A DNA stretch of 64,000 nt from Myxococcales bacterium UBA1238 (GTDB taxonomy: Bacteria; Myxococcota_A; Bradymonadia; UBA7976; UBA1532): positions 48,712 to 112,711 of the forward strand of contig DBWM01000070.1 of assembly GCA_002309015.1 (NCBI GenBank), read 5' to 3'. This document shows, piece by piece, positions 43,109 to 53,500 of the stretch (its first letter is position 1; every line of letters starts with the position of its first letter). The position numbers and the translations under genes were made by a program. The notes under the pieces are model-generated. The model saw only the letters and a list, made by a program, of their open reading frames with translations. It made no database searches and was not told the DNA's origin.

Positions 43109-44416
43109 ATGGGATATCTCCTCGCATTCGATACAGAGACGGCCGATTTATTTCATACGCGGATTTGCGCGGTGGGGATGGTGAAGATCGAAGGCGGGCA
43201 GGTGACGGCGTTTTGGGATGAGTTGATCGATCCGGAATGCCGGTTTTGCGAGCGGAATATTGCGACGCATCACATCTGGCCTTCGATGGTGCGGGGGAAG
43301 CCGAATTTTAAGGCGTTTTGGGCAAAATACGGGGATCTGTTTTTAAACGCCGAGGCCCTGATTGCGCATGGGGCGGGCTCGGATTTATCGGCGCTCTCGA
43401 AGGTGATGCAGGCGTATCGGATCCCTCGAACGGTTGTGCCGTTTTTTGATACGAAGACCCTTTCGGAACGCTGCTTTCCCGAGCTGGGGCGGTACGGTTT
43501 AGAGGATCTCTCCGCGCATTTTGAAATCGAGCTCGACCATCACGAGGCGGGGAGCGACACCAAAGCCTGCGCGGCGATCTTTTGTTTGATGCAGTCGCGG
43601 GGTCTTTTGAAGGGCATCGCGCCGGCTCGCTACGATTTGGGCATCGATCGGTTAAAAAAGGGCTTTGTGCCCGAATTCATCGAAAGCTGCACGGGGGATT
43701 TGAACGATCTCCTGGAGATCCTGACGCGCATTGAAGCGAAAGGCGCCCTCGATGACGCGGAGTTTTCGCTTCTAAAACGCTGGATTGCGGAGCACCCGCA
43801 GTTTTCGGGGCAATTCCCCTACGACTGCATCCAAAAAGCGCTCGCATGCGATCCCAAAGAGGATCAAAGCGACGAGGCTTTGAGGGAGAAGCTGTTTCCC
43901 ATCTGTAAAAGCTGCATCGATCCACTCGCTTTTCTGCCCGAAGTACGCGAGATTCCGTTTTTGGGGCGGCATTTTTGCCTTACAGGCGAGTTCGACTGCG
44001 GTCCAAAAGAAGAAGTGCAGCGTAAAATCGAGGCGAGGGGGGGCGCAGTGACGAAAAACCTACTCCCAGAAACCGACTGCCTGGTCATAGGCGCCCAAGG
44101 CAGCCCCCGCTGGGCCTATGGCCGCTATGGTTCAAAGTTAAAGCAAGCCCGTGAATGGCAATTGCAGGGAAGGAAGATTTGCATCGTGAGTGAGAAAGCC
44201 TTTTGGGAAGCGCTGAAGAAGACTGAACCCGTGGAAGAGACGGTGCCTGAAAACGCCCAGGCGATGAAAGCGCTCTTCATGAAGAGAGATGCCCATCTGC
44301 CTCCGGTTGAAGCAGGGGAGGAGGAGGTTGAAGAGCGCGCGAAAGCACCGAGTTTACAGGCCGAAGCGCTGAAAGCGATGTTTGCAAAGCGCGACGCGCA
44401 AACGAAGACGGAGTGA
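43109..44416 (+). CDS. Array member 5: intact DEDDh exonuclease, TerB-like module, BRCT and acidic tail
   Basis: 435 residues, starting 9 bases after member 4 with AAGGG upstream. All five catalytic residues are kept (AFDTETAD with D8 and E10, GAGSD with D92, HHEAGSD with H145 and D150). The TerB-like module (about 195-270) is the most divergent of the intact members. The BRCT (about 280-365) has FCLTGEF and DCLVIGA. A C-terminal tail repeats MKALFMKRDAH and LKAMFAKRDAQ, a short duplicated helix not found in the other members. A strong terminator follows, so this is the last gene of the unit. Confidence 0.87.
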   Translation: MGYLLAFDTETADLFHTRICAVGMVKIEGGQVTAFWDELIDPECRFCERNIATHHIWPSMVRGKPNFKAFWAKYGDLFLNAEALIAHGAGSDLSALSKVMQAYRIPRTVVPFFDTKTLSERCFPELGRYGLEDLSAHFEIELDHHEAGSDTKACAAIFCLMQSRGLLKGIAPARYDLGIDRLKKGFVPEFIESCTGDLNDLLEILTRIEAKGALDDAEFSLLKRWIAEHPQFSGQFPYDCIQKALACDPKEDQSDEALREKLFPICKSCIDPLAFLPEVREIPFLGRHFCLTGEFDCGPKEEVQRKIEARGGAVTKNLLPETDCLVIGAQGSPRWAYGRYGSKLKQAREWQLQGRKICIVSEKAFWEALKKTEPVEETVPENAQAMKALFMKRDAHLPPVEAGEEEVEERAKAPSLQAEALKAMFAKRDAQTKTE

Positions 44417-44531
44417 CGAGAGAAAATCGAAGTTCAGGAAGGGGGAGGGAGAGCGGAAGCAGGCGGGATCCCGTTGGCTGCTCCTCAGGAAAGCCGGCTT
44501 TTGGCTGCAGTTCCCCTTTGATGACGCGCGA

Positions 44532-44578
44532 AGCCCGGATCCCCGGCATCAGCGGGGATGACTTCGGGCTCCTTTTTT
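44532..44578 (+). terminator. Intrinsic terminator after array member 5
   Basis: AGCCCGGATCCCC (44532-44544) pairs with GGGGAT..CGGGCT (44553-44570), interrupted by a small bulge, followed by CC and six T. It separates members 2-5 from member 6. Confidence 0.85.
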
Positions 44579-44708
44579 CTGCATCAGATCCTGCTTTTTC
44601 AGTCTTCACCCCCGCAGCTCTTCACATCGATCTTGCAATCACCGTCCATATCTGCACATGCTCGAGCAGAAGCGGCAAACACCGATTTTTCAATGGAGAA
44701 ATGCCGTC

Positions 44709-45890
44709 ATGGGTTATTTGCTGGCCATCGATACGGAGACGCCGAATCCCTGGAACGACCGCGTTTGCGGGTTTGGATGGGCGAAGATCCTGGATCGAAA
44801 AATTGTGGAGCGGGGAGCGGTCCTGCTCGATCCGGAATGCCTGTTCTCGGGCAATTATGTGTTGATGCATCATATTTCTGAAGAGATGGTGCAGGGATTA
44901 CCCCATTTTAAGGCGTTCTGGTCTGAATTTGAGTCCCTTTTTTATGGTGCAGATGCGGTGATGGCGCATGTTGCGGCCTTTCATCTGGACGTGCTTTCAA
45001 AATGTATTCGCGATTATGGATTCAAAGGGCGCGTGATCACGTTCATCGATACGCTCCATGTAGCGCGGGCAACGCTGAAGAGCCGGCCTTCATTTGCGCT
45101 GAGCGCACTGGCTGAGGAGTTTGGGATTGCACATGCGCCTCACGATCCTCAAAGCGATGCCGAAACCTGCGCCAGCGTCTTTTTAGCGCTCACAAAAGAT
45201 CAACCCGTCCTCGATCGCTTTCTTTACGACTATGATTTGTCGGGTTGTCTGGAGATCAGGCGCCGGCGTGACTGGATCCCCCAAAAATCCTGGGGGGAAT
45301 TGACCGAATATTGGGCGCTTTTGGCGGGCATTGCGGCCAAAACGCATGTAGAGCGCGCCGATTTTAAGCCTTTGGAAGACTGGCTGACCGGTCATGAGGA
45401 CTGCAAAAAGAAATTCCCCTGCCGCGTGATCGATAAAGCGCTCCAGATCTGGGCCAAAAGGGGCGAAGGCGATCCTTCTGCAATGGAATGGATCCTCGAT
45501 CTCTGCAAACGCTGCTTCGATCCCCTCTACGGGACGCCTCAAAGCGAGCAGATTGCCCTCAAAAATGCGCTCTTTTGCTTTACAGCGGACATCCGTAAGG
45601 GCGACCGCCTGCAAATCAGGGATCGCATCCGCAAAAGAGGCGGCTCTGCGCGGCTGAGGATCTCCCGAAACATTCGCTATCTGGTTCTGGGCGCCTTCTG
45701 CCTGCTCGATTGGCAAAAAAACAAGCTCGATCCTTTTGTCAAACAGATCCTCGAATTTCAGGCTCAGGGCGAAGCGATCGATTTTATCAGTGAAGAAACG
45801 CTCCTCGAACGTCTTGAAAAGAAATCGAAAATTCAAAAACTGGTTTTCCATCACGGCAAGCTGATTCAAAAGTCCGATGAGGAAGACTGA
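44709..45890 (+). CDS. Array member 6: exonuclease domain with D92 lost, TerB-like module and divergent BRCT
   Basis: 393 residues, own transcript after the terminator. The ATG at 44709 has GGAG 10 bases upstream. D8 and E10 (AIDTETPN), H145 and D150 (HDPQSD) are kept, but the D92 position is His (AHVAAFHLD), with an Asp two residues later that might substitute. The TerB-like module (about 210-290) and BRCT (about 295-375) are diverged: the BRCT keeps FCF and YLVLGA but lacks the usual Gly-rich turn. Its C-terminal region shares patterns with member 1 (RCFDPL, DWxxxxxDPxVKxxLxxQAxGE), so members 1 and 6, at the two ends of the array, form one subgroup. Activity uncertain. Confidence 0.84.
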   Translation: MGYLLAIDTETPNPWNDRVCGFGWAKILDRKIVERGAVLLDPECLFSGNYVLMHHISEEMVQGLPHFKAFWSEFESLFYGADAVMAHVAAFHLDVLSKCIRDYGFKGRVITFIDTLHVARATLKSRPSFALSALAEEFGIAHAPHDPQSDAETCASVFLALTKDQPVLDRFLYDYDLSGCLEIRRRRDWIPQKSWGELTEYWALLAGIAAKTHVERADFKPLEDWLTGHEDCKKKFPCRVIDKALQIWAKRGEGDPSAMEWILDLCKRCFDPLYGTPQSEQIALKNALFCFTADIRKGDRLQIRDRIRKRGGSARLRISRNIRYLVLGAFCLLDWQKNKLDPFVKQILEFQAQGEAIDFISEETLLERLEKKSKIQKLVFHHGKLIQKSDEED

Positions 45891-45978
45891 AAGGGCGCAG
45901 CGTAATCGGTAAAAGCCGAAACCCCGCAACAAAGCGGTGGAATTGGGGCTTTCAGGCTGCAAGGCGAGGTTAAAAACG

Positions 45979-46572
45979 ATGGATGAAGAAGCACTTCCGC
46001 TGCCCGTCAGAATGGGTCTCTGGATTTATGTCTTAGGATTGATCGCTTACATGACCTTCTTTTGGATTGCGAGCGAATCGGTCGCTCACAAGCCAGAAAA
46101 CATCGACCGTTGGAAAAAATGGCGCTTTTTTGTTGATGCTTTTGTCTTTGCAGGCGTCCTCTGGGTCTTCTTCCAGGGCTTTAAAGACGAAAGCGGCGAA
46201 GTCTTCCTCTATATCACAACCGGCGGCCTCATCGCTGCGCTCAGCTTCTATTTTGCCATGCGCAGTTACATCGGTCGATTGCGCCCTCTTGGCGCTGAAA
46301 TGAAAAGCTGGGCCCGCTCATTCGGCGAACGCTGCGTTGGCGTCACCCTCTTGTCCGTCTGGCTCTACATTTACCTCGCCGCCGAGCCGGGCATCCATTT
46401 TATACACCCCGAAGACACCGCTCATTTTATCGTCTGGCCCGTCTTAAGCGCCCTCTGCACCCTTGCAGCTTTCAAAACGAAGTATTTTTTAACCCGCGCT
46501 TACGCCGCCGCCGCCGCGATCTTCTTTTTTATCGCGAGCATCGCCGTCTATGTGCTGTATTTTGTGGCTTGA
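45979..46572 (+). CDS. Membrane protein with about six helices, unknown family
   Basis: 197 residues. The ATG at 45979 is used because the preceding frame lacks a hydrophobic or ribosomal signal; GAGG lies 9 bases upstream. About six membrane helices are seen, the first at residues 11-33 (MGLWIYVLGLIAYMTFFWIA) and the last at the C-terminus. No conserved motif recognised. It starts 88 bases after array member 6 on the same strand and could be co-transcribed with it. Function unknown. Confidence 0.7.
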   Translation: MDEEALPLPVRMGLWIYVLGLIAYMTFFWIASESVAHKPENIDRWKKWRFFVDAFVFAGVLWVFFQGFKDESGEVFLYITTGGLIAALSFYFAMRSYIGRLRPLGAEMKSWARSFGERCVGVTLLSVWLYIYLAAEPGIHFIHPEDTAHFIVWPVLSALCTLAAFKTKYFLTRAYAAAAAIFFFIASIAVYVLYFVA

Positions 46573-47002
46573 GGCAAAGGGAGCCAGATCCGCTGCTGTG
46601 ATCAGCAACCTTCAGGTCCTGGTTGAGAACAGAGAAGAGCCGTTTTTGAAGGTTGATAAACTTCTTTTCAGCCTTCATTAAATGGACTCCAAAAAAACGC
46701 TTGTTTTCGCCTTATCGCCGCCATTTTGTCATTGCTGCCCATCGCGATTGTGTCGGTTCATCAAAAAAGAGATCCCTCACCCCCGCCGCATCGACCCTCT
46801 ACCCCCAAAAAATAGACCCCTCACCCTCAAAAAATGGACCCCTCACCCTCGATGCGTTGTGGATACGTCGCTTTGTGTTGCTCAGGGATACCAGCGCCAT
46901 TGCGATGGGATCGCTGCGCAATGAGAACCGGATTCCAGGAATGGCGATGGGGGATTCATGAATGAAGCGGTGGGGGGCGGTGAGGGGCGAACGCGTTGCC
47001 GT
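46573..47002. other. Convergent intergenic region with short direct repeats
   Basis: About 430 bases between convergent genes. It holds a short direct repeat, AAAAAATRGACCCCTCACCCTC twice in tandem near 46806-46850, with CCCTCACCCCC- and CCCTCTACCCCC-type variants just before it. No gene or clear terminator seen. Confidence 0.45.
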
Positions 47003-49558
47003 TTACTCGAAGAGGAGGACCGCTGTGACGCCGTCGCCACCTTCGTGGGGGAGGCCGCGTCGGATTTCTTTGACGTAGGGGGATTTGGGCAGGTAGGAGC
47101 GGAGTTCGCGCTTTAAGGCGTTGGTGCCGTGGCCGTGGATGATGTAGGCGGCGTTGCGCTCACGGCTGGCGGTTTGATCCAAGAAGGCCTCGACGCGGTC
47201 GATCGCCTCGTCGGCGCGGAGACCCCGGACGTCGATCGTGTTGTCGGGCGCCATCGGGAGCGCTTTCTCCCATTGCTTTGAGGCATGCAAACCCTCGGCG
47301 TCGACCTGGATGCCCTTGTCGGGGAGTTTGGGCTCTTCCTTTTTCTTTTTGCTGTATTGCGCCCGCAGATCCTCTTGCTCTTCCTTTGCGCTGGCCCTGA
47401 GCCCCGCCTGAAGGCGAGCCTGCATCATCGCGTTTGGTCCGGGGGCCACGCCGCCTAACGGCTTGCCCTTCACGCGGATGTCGGCGAGCTCTACGCGGGT
47501 GGTGATGAGCCCTGCGCGCACCTGGCATCGGCCCTTGCTGTCGGGAAGCGAGACCAGCTCCGCATCGGTCCCCAGCGACACCACAAACACGCGCTTCCCC
47601 ACCTGAAGCTGTGAGATCTCCGCCTGCGGTCCCGCCTCGGCCCGCTTGGTCTGCTCCAGACCCTCGAGCATCTGGGTGATGCCCTTCTCGATTTGACCCT
47701 GCTTGCGATCGAGCCAGGCGCTGTCGTTCGATTTCTCGATGAGCTGCCGCCGCATCTGTTTGACTTCATCGCGCAGTTTGCGGGCCTCGTCCAAAGCTTC
47801 GCTGCGTTCCCGGGCCAGTCCCTGTCGCAGGCGTTCCTTTAACTTGGCTTCGAGCTTCTCGGCTTCGCTGCGGGCGAGCTCAAGCTTGTGGCGTTCGGAC
47901 TGCAGCATGCGGCGTTCGTTTTCTGCCTGGGCGGCTTCCGACTCCAGCCGGCGTATCACCTGTTCCAACTGGCGCTGCTCCGGACCCGCAAGCTCCGAGG
48001 CCCTCTGCACGATCCATTCGTCGAGCCCAAGCCGCCGCGCTGTGACCAGGGCCGAGCTTGCACCGGGCAGATCGAGGCTGAGCTTGAAGGTGGGCATATG
48101 CTTGTCGGCATCGAACCCCACGGCGCCATTGCGGAAGCGGTTATCCTCAAAGGGGAGCGCCTTCAGCGCCTCGTAGTGGGTGGTCACGAGCACAAAGGCG
48201 TCGCGATCCGCCAGCGACTCCAGGATCGCCTGCGCGAGGGCCGCACCCTGAAGCGGATCGGTCCCCACCACCAACTCGTCCAGCAACACGAGCGATCCCG
48301 GTTGCAATGCGTCGAAGATCGTCTTGATGTTGGCGATATGCCCGCTGAAGGTGGAATGCGCACCGTCCAGGCTCTGCTCGTCACCGATGTCGGTATAGAC
48401 CCCCGGCACCAATGGCACCACGGATTCCGGCGCTGCGGGGATATGCAGACCCGCAAGGGCCATCAGGCACAGGATCCCCGTGGTCTTGAGCGCTACCGTC
48501 TTACCACCGGTGTTGGGCCCCGTGACCACCAGCACCCGCTGATCGAGGGAGAGGGAGATGTCGTTGGGCACCACCTTCACGCCACCCAGGCAAAGCAGGG
48601 GATGGCGCGCGGATCGCAGATGCAGCGGCTTTAACTCGGGATCGCGGTGCTTGGCGTTGAGATCGTACAGGATGGGCGCCGTCGCATCGAGCTCCTTGGA
48701 GAGCTGCCCCTTGGCGAATGCGAGATCGATCTGATCGAGTGCGGTCACCGAATGGCGGATTTGAATCGAAGCTTCGCCCACCTGGCGCGAGAGATCGGCC
48801 AGAATGCGACGGATCTCGCGATCGACTTCAGCCTGGGCCAAAAGCAGCTTGTTGTTTGCCTCCACCACCGGCTGCGGCTCAATGTAAACCGTGGCTCCCG
48901 ATCCCGACCAGCCGTGAACGATGCCCGGCACATGGCGCTTATGCCCCGCGATGATCGGCAGCACGTAGCGATCCTCGCGGATCGTGTAGTAATCGTCCTG
49001 CAGCATGCCCTTCAGATCTTCGTCCTTGAGCATGCGATCGACGCGCTCCTTTAACTGATCGTGCAGGTTGTTCACCTTCGATCGCAGATACCCCAGATCC
49101 CCCGATGCCGAGTCGCTGATCTCACCGCGTTCATCGAAGGCGTCGAGCAGCTGGCGCGCAAGGCCGGGCAAGTCGGCCAGGTTTTCGGCCAGGCGAACCA
49201 GACCCGGACTGCGATCGATGAGGTTTGCAAAATAATTGCGAAGCCTCGCCGCCGTATCGAGATGCACGCCGATCGCCCTGAGATCCGCAGCCTCCAGAAC
49301 GGATCCGCGCGCCGCCGCTCCTAAAAGCGGGGCAATGTCGGGAGGCTCACCCAATACGGGCACACCGCCACCCTCTATCAATTCGCGGGCTTCGGTGGTC
49401 AGCTGCAATCGCTGCCGGATCTCCGCTTCACTCTGTGCAAAGTCGAGGTTCAGGGCGAGGTGGGTCGCCACGGCGCCACTGCAATGTTCCGAAAGCCGCT
49501 CCAAAATGCGCGGCCATTCGAGATGCAATAAAGTTTTTGGGGGAATCTGTGGTTTCAT
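47003..49558 (-). CDS. mutS2: Endonuclease MutS2
   Basis: An 851-residue MutS family protein. The core domain is followed by the ATPase with Walker A TGPNTGGKT (about 346-354), LLDELVVGTDP and an STFSGHI signature loop. A long coiled coil (about 510-640, rich in E, R, A, L) leads to the C-terminal Smr nuclease domain (about 770-851, IDVRGLRADEA and IIHGHGTNALKREL). It lacks the N-terminal mismatch-recognition domain of MutS, as expected for MutS2, which suppresses recombination or, in Bacillus, rescues collided ribosomes. AAAGG lies 7 bases before the ATG. It is slightly longer than the Bacillus protein because of an inserted linker before Smr. It is the only other nucleic-acid repair-type gene between the exonuclease array and the helicase. 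Confidence 0.95.
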   Translation of the reverse strand: MKPQIPPKTLLHLEWPRILERLSEHCSGAVATHLALNLDFAQSEAEIRQRLQLTTEARELIEGGGVPVLGEPPDIAPLLGAAARGSVLEAADLRAIGVHLDTAARLRNYFANLIDRSPGLVRLAENLADLPGLARQLLDAFDERGEISDSASGDLGYLRSKVNNLHDQLKERVDRMLKDEDLKGMLQDDYYTIREDRYVLPIIAGHKRHVPGIVHGWSGSGATVYIEPQPVVEANNKLLLAQAEVDREIRRILADLSRQVGEASIQIRHSVTALDQIDLAFAKGQLSKELDATAPILYDLNAKHRDPELKPLHLRSARHPLLCLGGVKVVPNDISLSLDQRVLVVTGPNTGGKTVALKTTGILCLMALAGLHIPAAPESVVPLVPGVYTDIGDEQSLDGAHSTFSGHIANIKTIFDALQPGSLVLLDELVVGTDPLQGAALAQAILESLADRDAFVLVTTHYEALKALPFEDNRFRNGAVGFDADKHMPTFKLSLDLPGASSALVTARRLGLDEWIVQRASELAGPEQRQLEQVIRRLESEAAQAENERRMLQSERHKLELARSEAEKLEAKLKERLRQGLARERSEALDEARKLRDEVKQMRRQLIEKSNDSAWLDRKQGQIEKGITQMLEGLEQTKRAEAGPQAEISQLQVGKRVFVVSLGTDAELVSLPDSKGRCQVRAGLITTRVELADIRVKGKPLGGVAPGPNAMMQARLQAGLRASAKEEQEDLRAQYSKKKKEEPKLPDKGIQVDAEGLHASKQWEKALPMAPDNTIDVRGLRADEAIDRVEAFLDQTASRERNAAYIIHGHGTNALKRELRSYLPKSPYVKEIRRGLPHEGGDGVTAVLLFE

Positions 49559-49831
49559 CGTTCAACCTTTGCGGGCGACTTCAAATTTTTTGCCGGGCGG
49601 TCTTTTGCCCAACTGGGCGCCATCCTGCAAGCCTTCAGGCGACTTCTTTTTGAAGCCGTCTCCGCGGCGGCGGGTGCTTTGGGCGAAGCGAAGGAATGGA
49701 GGAGCATGGGCAGCCCGGACAGGCCCGCATCGGGATTCACCGCCGGCGTTGCGTTCACCCGTTTGTTTTGCGCTATGATTTCGGCCCGCTTGGGCGCAAA
49801 TTACGCCGCAGTTGGAAAGGAAGAGGCCAAA

Positions 49832-50344
49832 ATGCAAAAACAAAGGCCGCGCGTGCTGGTCAGTTGTTGTTTACTGGGCGATGGGTTCCGCTACGACGGT
49901 CAATCCAATCGCGTGGATTCGCTGGAGGCCCGCCTGGCGCCTTACGAGATATACCGCGTTTGCCCGGAGACCGAGTTCGGCATGCCCTGCCCCAGAATGG
50001 CGATCGATCTGGTCTGCGTAGGCGACAGCGTGGAACTCTGGACTAGGGATCGGGGCCGCGATCTGACGGAATCCATGAGAAAGCTTTGCGAAGAGCGCGT
50101 AGCGAGGCTGCCCGATTTAGACGCCGCCATCTTAAAATCCGAGTCGCCCTCCTGCGGACAACATAATTGTAAGCGATCGAACTTTGCAGGGCAGCTCATC
50201 GATGAGCTGGGAGATGGTTATCTGGTCGAAGCCCTTCACCGTCAAAGACCCGATCTTGCGCTGTTCGATGAGCATACGATCCAGAATTTCGCGGAGTTTG
50301 AAGCGGAGCTGCGCCATTCGTTCATGAAACGCACCGAGCGTTAA
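49832..50344 (+). CDS. DUF523 family protein
   Basis: A 170-residue cytosolic protein of the DUF523 family. Diagnostic motifs: VLVSCCLLGDGFRYDGQSN at the start, VCPETEFGMPCPR, and LKSESPSCG, with conserved Cys in each that may bind a metal. The ATG at 49832 is chosen because the family begins there; AGGAAGAGG lies upstream and the longer frame has no support. Single gene. The role is not known. Confidence 0.88.
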   Translation: MQKQRPRVLVSCCLLGDGFRYDGQSNRVDSLEARLAPYEIYRVCPETEFGMPCPRMAIDLVCVGDSVELWTRDRGRDLTESMRKLCEERVARLPDLDAAILKSESPSCGQHNCKRSNFAGQLIDELGDGYLVEALHRQRPDLALFDEHTIQNFAEFEAELRHSFMKRTER

Positions 50345-50508
50345 AAGAGGCCCGTCGCCCCCGGTTTTTCAAGGCACCGTCTTTACAAATTCAAGGTTGC
50401 CCCCCTTTTTTTGATTTGCCCCATGCCACCCTCGCGATCACCCCGCAGTTTTGCAGGTGACCGCCTTCTGCAAAGGCCTGCCCCAGGGCAGCAGCCCAGG
50501 AGAGAGCC

Positions 50509-53500
50509 ATGTTGAACGCTTTACCGTTGATGCAGATTTTAGAAGAAGGATCCGATGCCTGCCTGTTGCAAGGGTTTTCCAAAGAGGCCCTCTATTCAGA
50601 CGAGGATTTCGTGGCCGCCGCCCAATCGAAGCTGGTGGACGAGCGATCCTTCTGCATGTCTCACGCAAGGCAGCTTTCACAGGAGGCGGCCTTCGAGGCG
50701 CATTGCGCGATGAAGGAGATTCTGCAGGCCCTCGATCTGAGCGATCATCCCTATGAACTCTATTGCATAGAGGACGACTGGCAGCCGCCGCAGATGCACG
50801 ACTGTTGGCGCATTTGCATCGCGTGGCCTGCGGAGCGATGGGAGCGATTGCAGGGGGCGGCGCTCGTGGCGGGTCTTTGCAGTGCGGTGATTCAGAGTCG
50901 CATGACCTGGAGCCGGGACGCGAGAACGCTGTTTGAGATGGGGCTTCTGGGGGGGGAGAGCGGAAACGGGCTTCATCCGGAACTCTTTGCAGAGAACCGC
51001 GACGCCATTCAGCGCTGCAGGCTGGAGCGTTACGTCAAGACTTTTGCAGCAGACCGGATGGCGCTGGAGGTCACGGGCGATCTCCTGGGCATGTTGAACC
51101 TTTTGTGGAGCGAGGCTGCGGGCTGTGCGGTCAATGCCTGCGTCAACGACATCGGCGATTACGAGGCTGTGGCGCAAGCGCTCTGTTCGGAATTTTTGCA
51201 GAACGGGTTTCTTCTCGAAGAGGCGGTTCATCCGGGGCTGCGGCTTTACGCCCTCATCGCATATGCGAAGACTGCGGAGGGGGGGCGGTATTCTCACTGG
51301 CCCGATGCGCACGAAAGCGTGGAGGCTTTAAACCAGAGTCTGGCGACGTTGCTCTCTGCGGCAACGGTCTGTCCCAGGGGGGCTGCCGAAGCGGGCGAAA
51401 AGGAGGATCTCGATCGCTTTGCCCTCGCTGCATCGGTGCTCATCGCTTATTGCGACGGGAACTTCGCTGACGAAGAGGCGCAGGTGATCGAATCGATCTA
51501 CTGCATCCTCTTTCAAGACTACCGGGCTGCGTTCAAGCTCGACGAGGCCTTCCGCATCTTACGGATGCTTTCGCCGAACGTGCGCCGCATGACGATGGCC
51601 GAATCCGACCGTTTGTGGATGCGCCTGTGGCAGGTGATCCGTTCAGACGGCGAATTCCAGAAAATGGAGCTGCAGGCGCTTCAGCGACTGGGCGACTTGG
51701 TGGGGCAGAGGGAGCGGTGGATGCGGCTTTTTGCCGTCTATGCGCAGAGGATCCCCGATGCGCAGTTGCCCGAAGGGACCACAAGGGAAAGCCTCCTCGA
51801 TCCGGTGCCGCCCGCAAGGGATCCATTGGTGGCGCTGCGCGAAGCGCTGTTTAAGATGGCGGAGCAAAAGGCCAGAAGCCAGACGGCGACGGCTTTGTTA
51901 AACGGCGCTGTCAAAAAAGGCGTGCAGATCGCTTACGACCAGGAGGGCGACGAATGGAGCGACGCTTATGAGGAGACCGACGCAGAGCGCGTGATCGAGG
52001 ACTGGTCGTCGGAGGAGAATCGCGCAAAGGCCGAACAAGCGATCATCGATTCGGAGGCGAGGGACGCAATCTCGCTCTATTGCGAACAGCTCTGCCGCTG
52101 GGGTTTTGAAAAGACGTCTCTGGAGCGGCTGCTGCGGACCATGGGCCTGACATACGATCAGAAAGAGATGGGGCTCGTCAGGCTCTTAAAGTATTTTAAG
52201 GACTATCAGATAGAGGCGACGCCGCCGATCACGCGCAATCTTTCGCTTTCGGAAGAGATCACCCTGAGGGCGCTCGCCCATGTGGACGAGATCAAAAAGA
52301 AGCGCGCAAAGAAGCCCATCGATTCGGCGACTGCGCTCTTAATCCGCGCCTTTAAGCGTCTGCAATCCACCCAAATCAACGGAGACGGGCGATCGAGGAC
52401 CGTGCGATGCCGCGAACGCAGAGGGAAGCTGGTCGATCTCTTCGCGTTAAACGCGGTGAAAGAGGGGCGGGCCGAGCAGCTGATCCTGCATCTCTGCGCG
52501 AATCAGAAGGTGGAGCTCGTAAGCCCCCGCGAATGTGGCGAGTTGAAGCAGGCGCGCAAGCTCTCGCTCGATCTCGAAGAATTGTATCGGCAGGCGCGCT
52601 TAAACCTCGATGAGACCGGTCACACGGATTTGTATGTGGGCAGCCTGTTCCTTACGGGGCAAGTGGAGGGATACGGCTACAGCGCACCGCTCGCCCTCTA
52701 TCCGGTCGCCATTCAAAAGGAATCCGGGGCGAGCAGCGGTTTTGTGATCGAGCGGACTGAAGAGGATCCCGAGGTCAACTTTGCGCTTTTGCGGATGATT
52801 GCGGGGCGCATGAAGGGGGGCTTCGAGTTAAAGCCGGCGATCGAAGAAAAGCTCAGCGATGCGCTCCTCCAGGGTGAGCCGGCTCTGCAGGAGGCGATCC
52901 GCGAGCTCGGGCTGATCCGCAAGAAAGACGAGGAGCCCACGGGCGAGTTCCCCGCAAGCGACGGGATAGGAGGGGAGGCCCATGGCGCCCTGATCTCATT
53001 GATCCAGCGTGCGCCGTTCGATGAGGACGGCCGCTGCACATGGGGGCGGATTGAGCCCTGCCTGGTGATCGGGATCTTTTCACAGTCCCTGAGTGAGATG
53101 TTGCGCGAGTACGGCGAGATCATCGATGCGCTGGAATCGGGGGAGCAGAGTTCGACCGAAATTCTGGGCAGCATCGAAACGCTGTTGCCCGCAGATCTGC
53201 GATCGGCGTTATGGGCCGAAAAGGGCAACGTCATCCGGGCCGAGCATTCGAAAGTGAGCGAAAAGCGCGCATGGCCGCTGGTGGATCTCGATCCCAGTCA
53301 GCGGATTGCGCTGATGGCCGCAGGCAGGGAACCCGCAATGGTCATCGATGGACCGCCGGGCACGGGCAAGAGCCAGGTGATCGTCGGGATTGTGCTCGAT
53401 GCCCTCGAGAAGGGTCAGACAGTCGCCGTGTTAAGCGACAAGCGCGCAGCGATCGATGTGGTGGGCGACCGCTTACAAAAATGGGGCTTCGGCGACAGCT

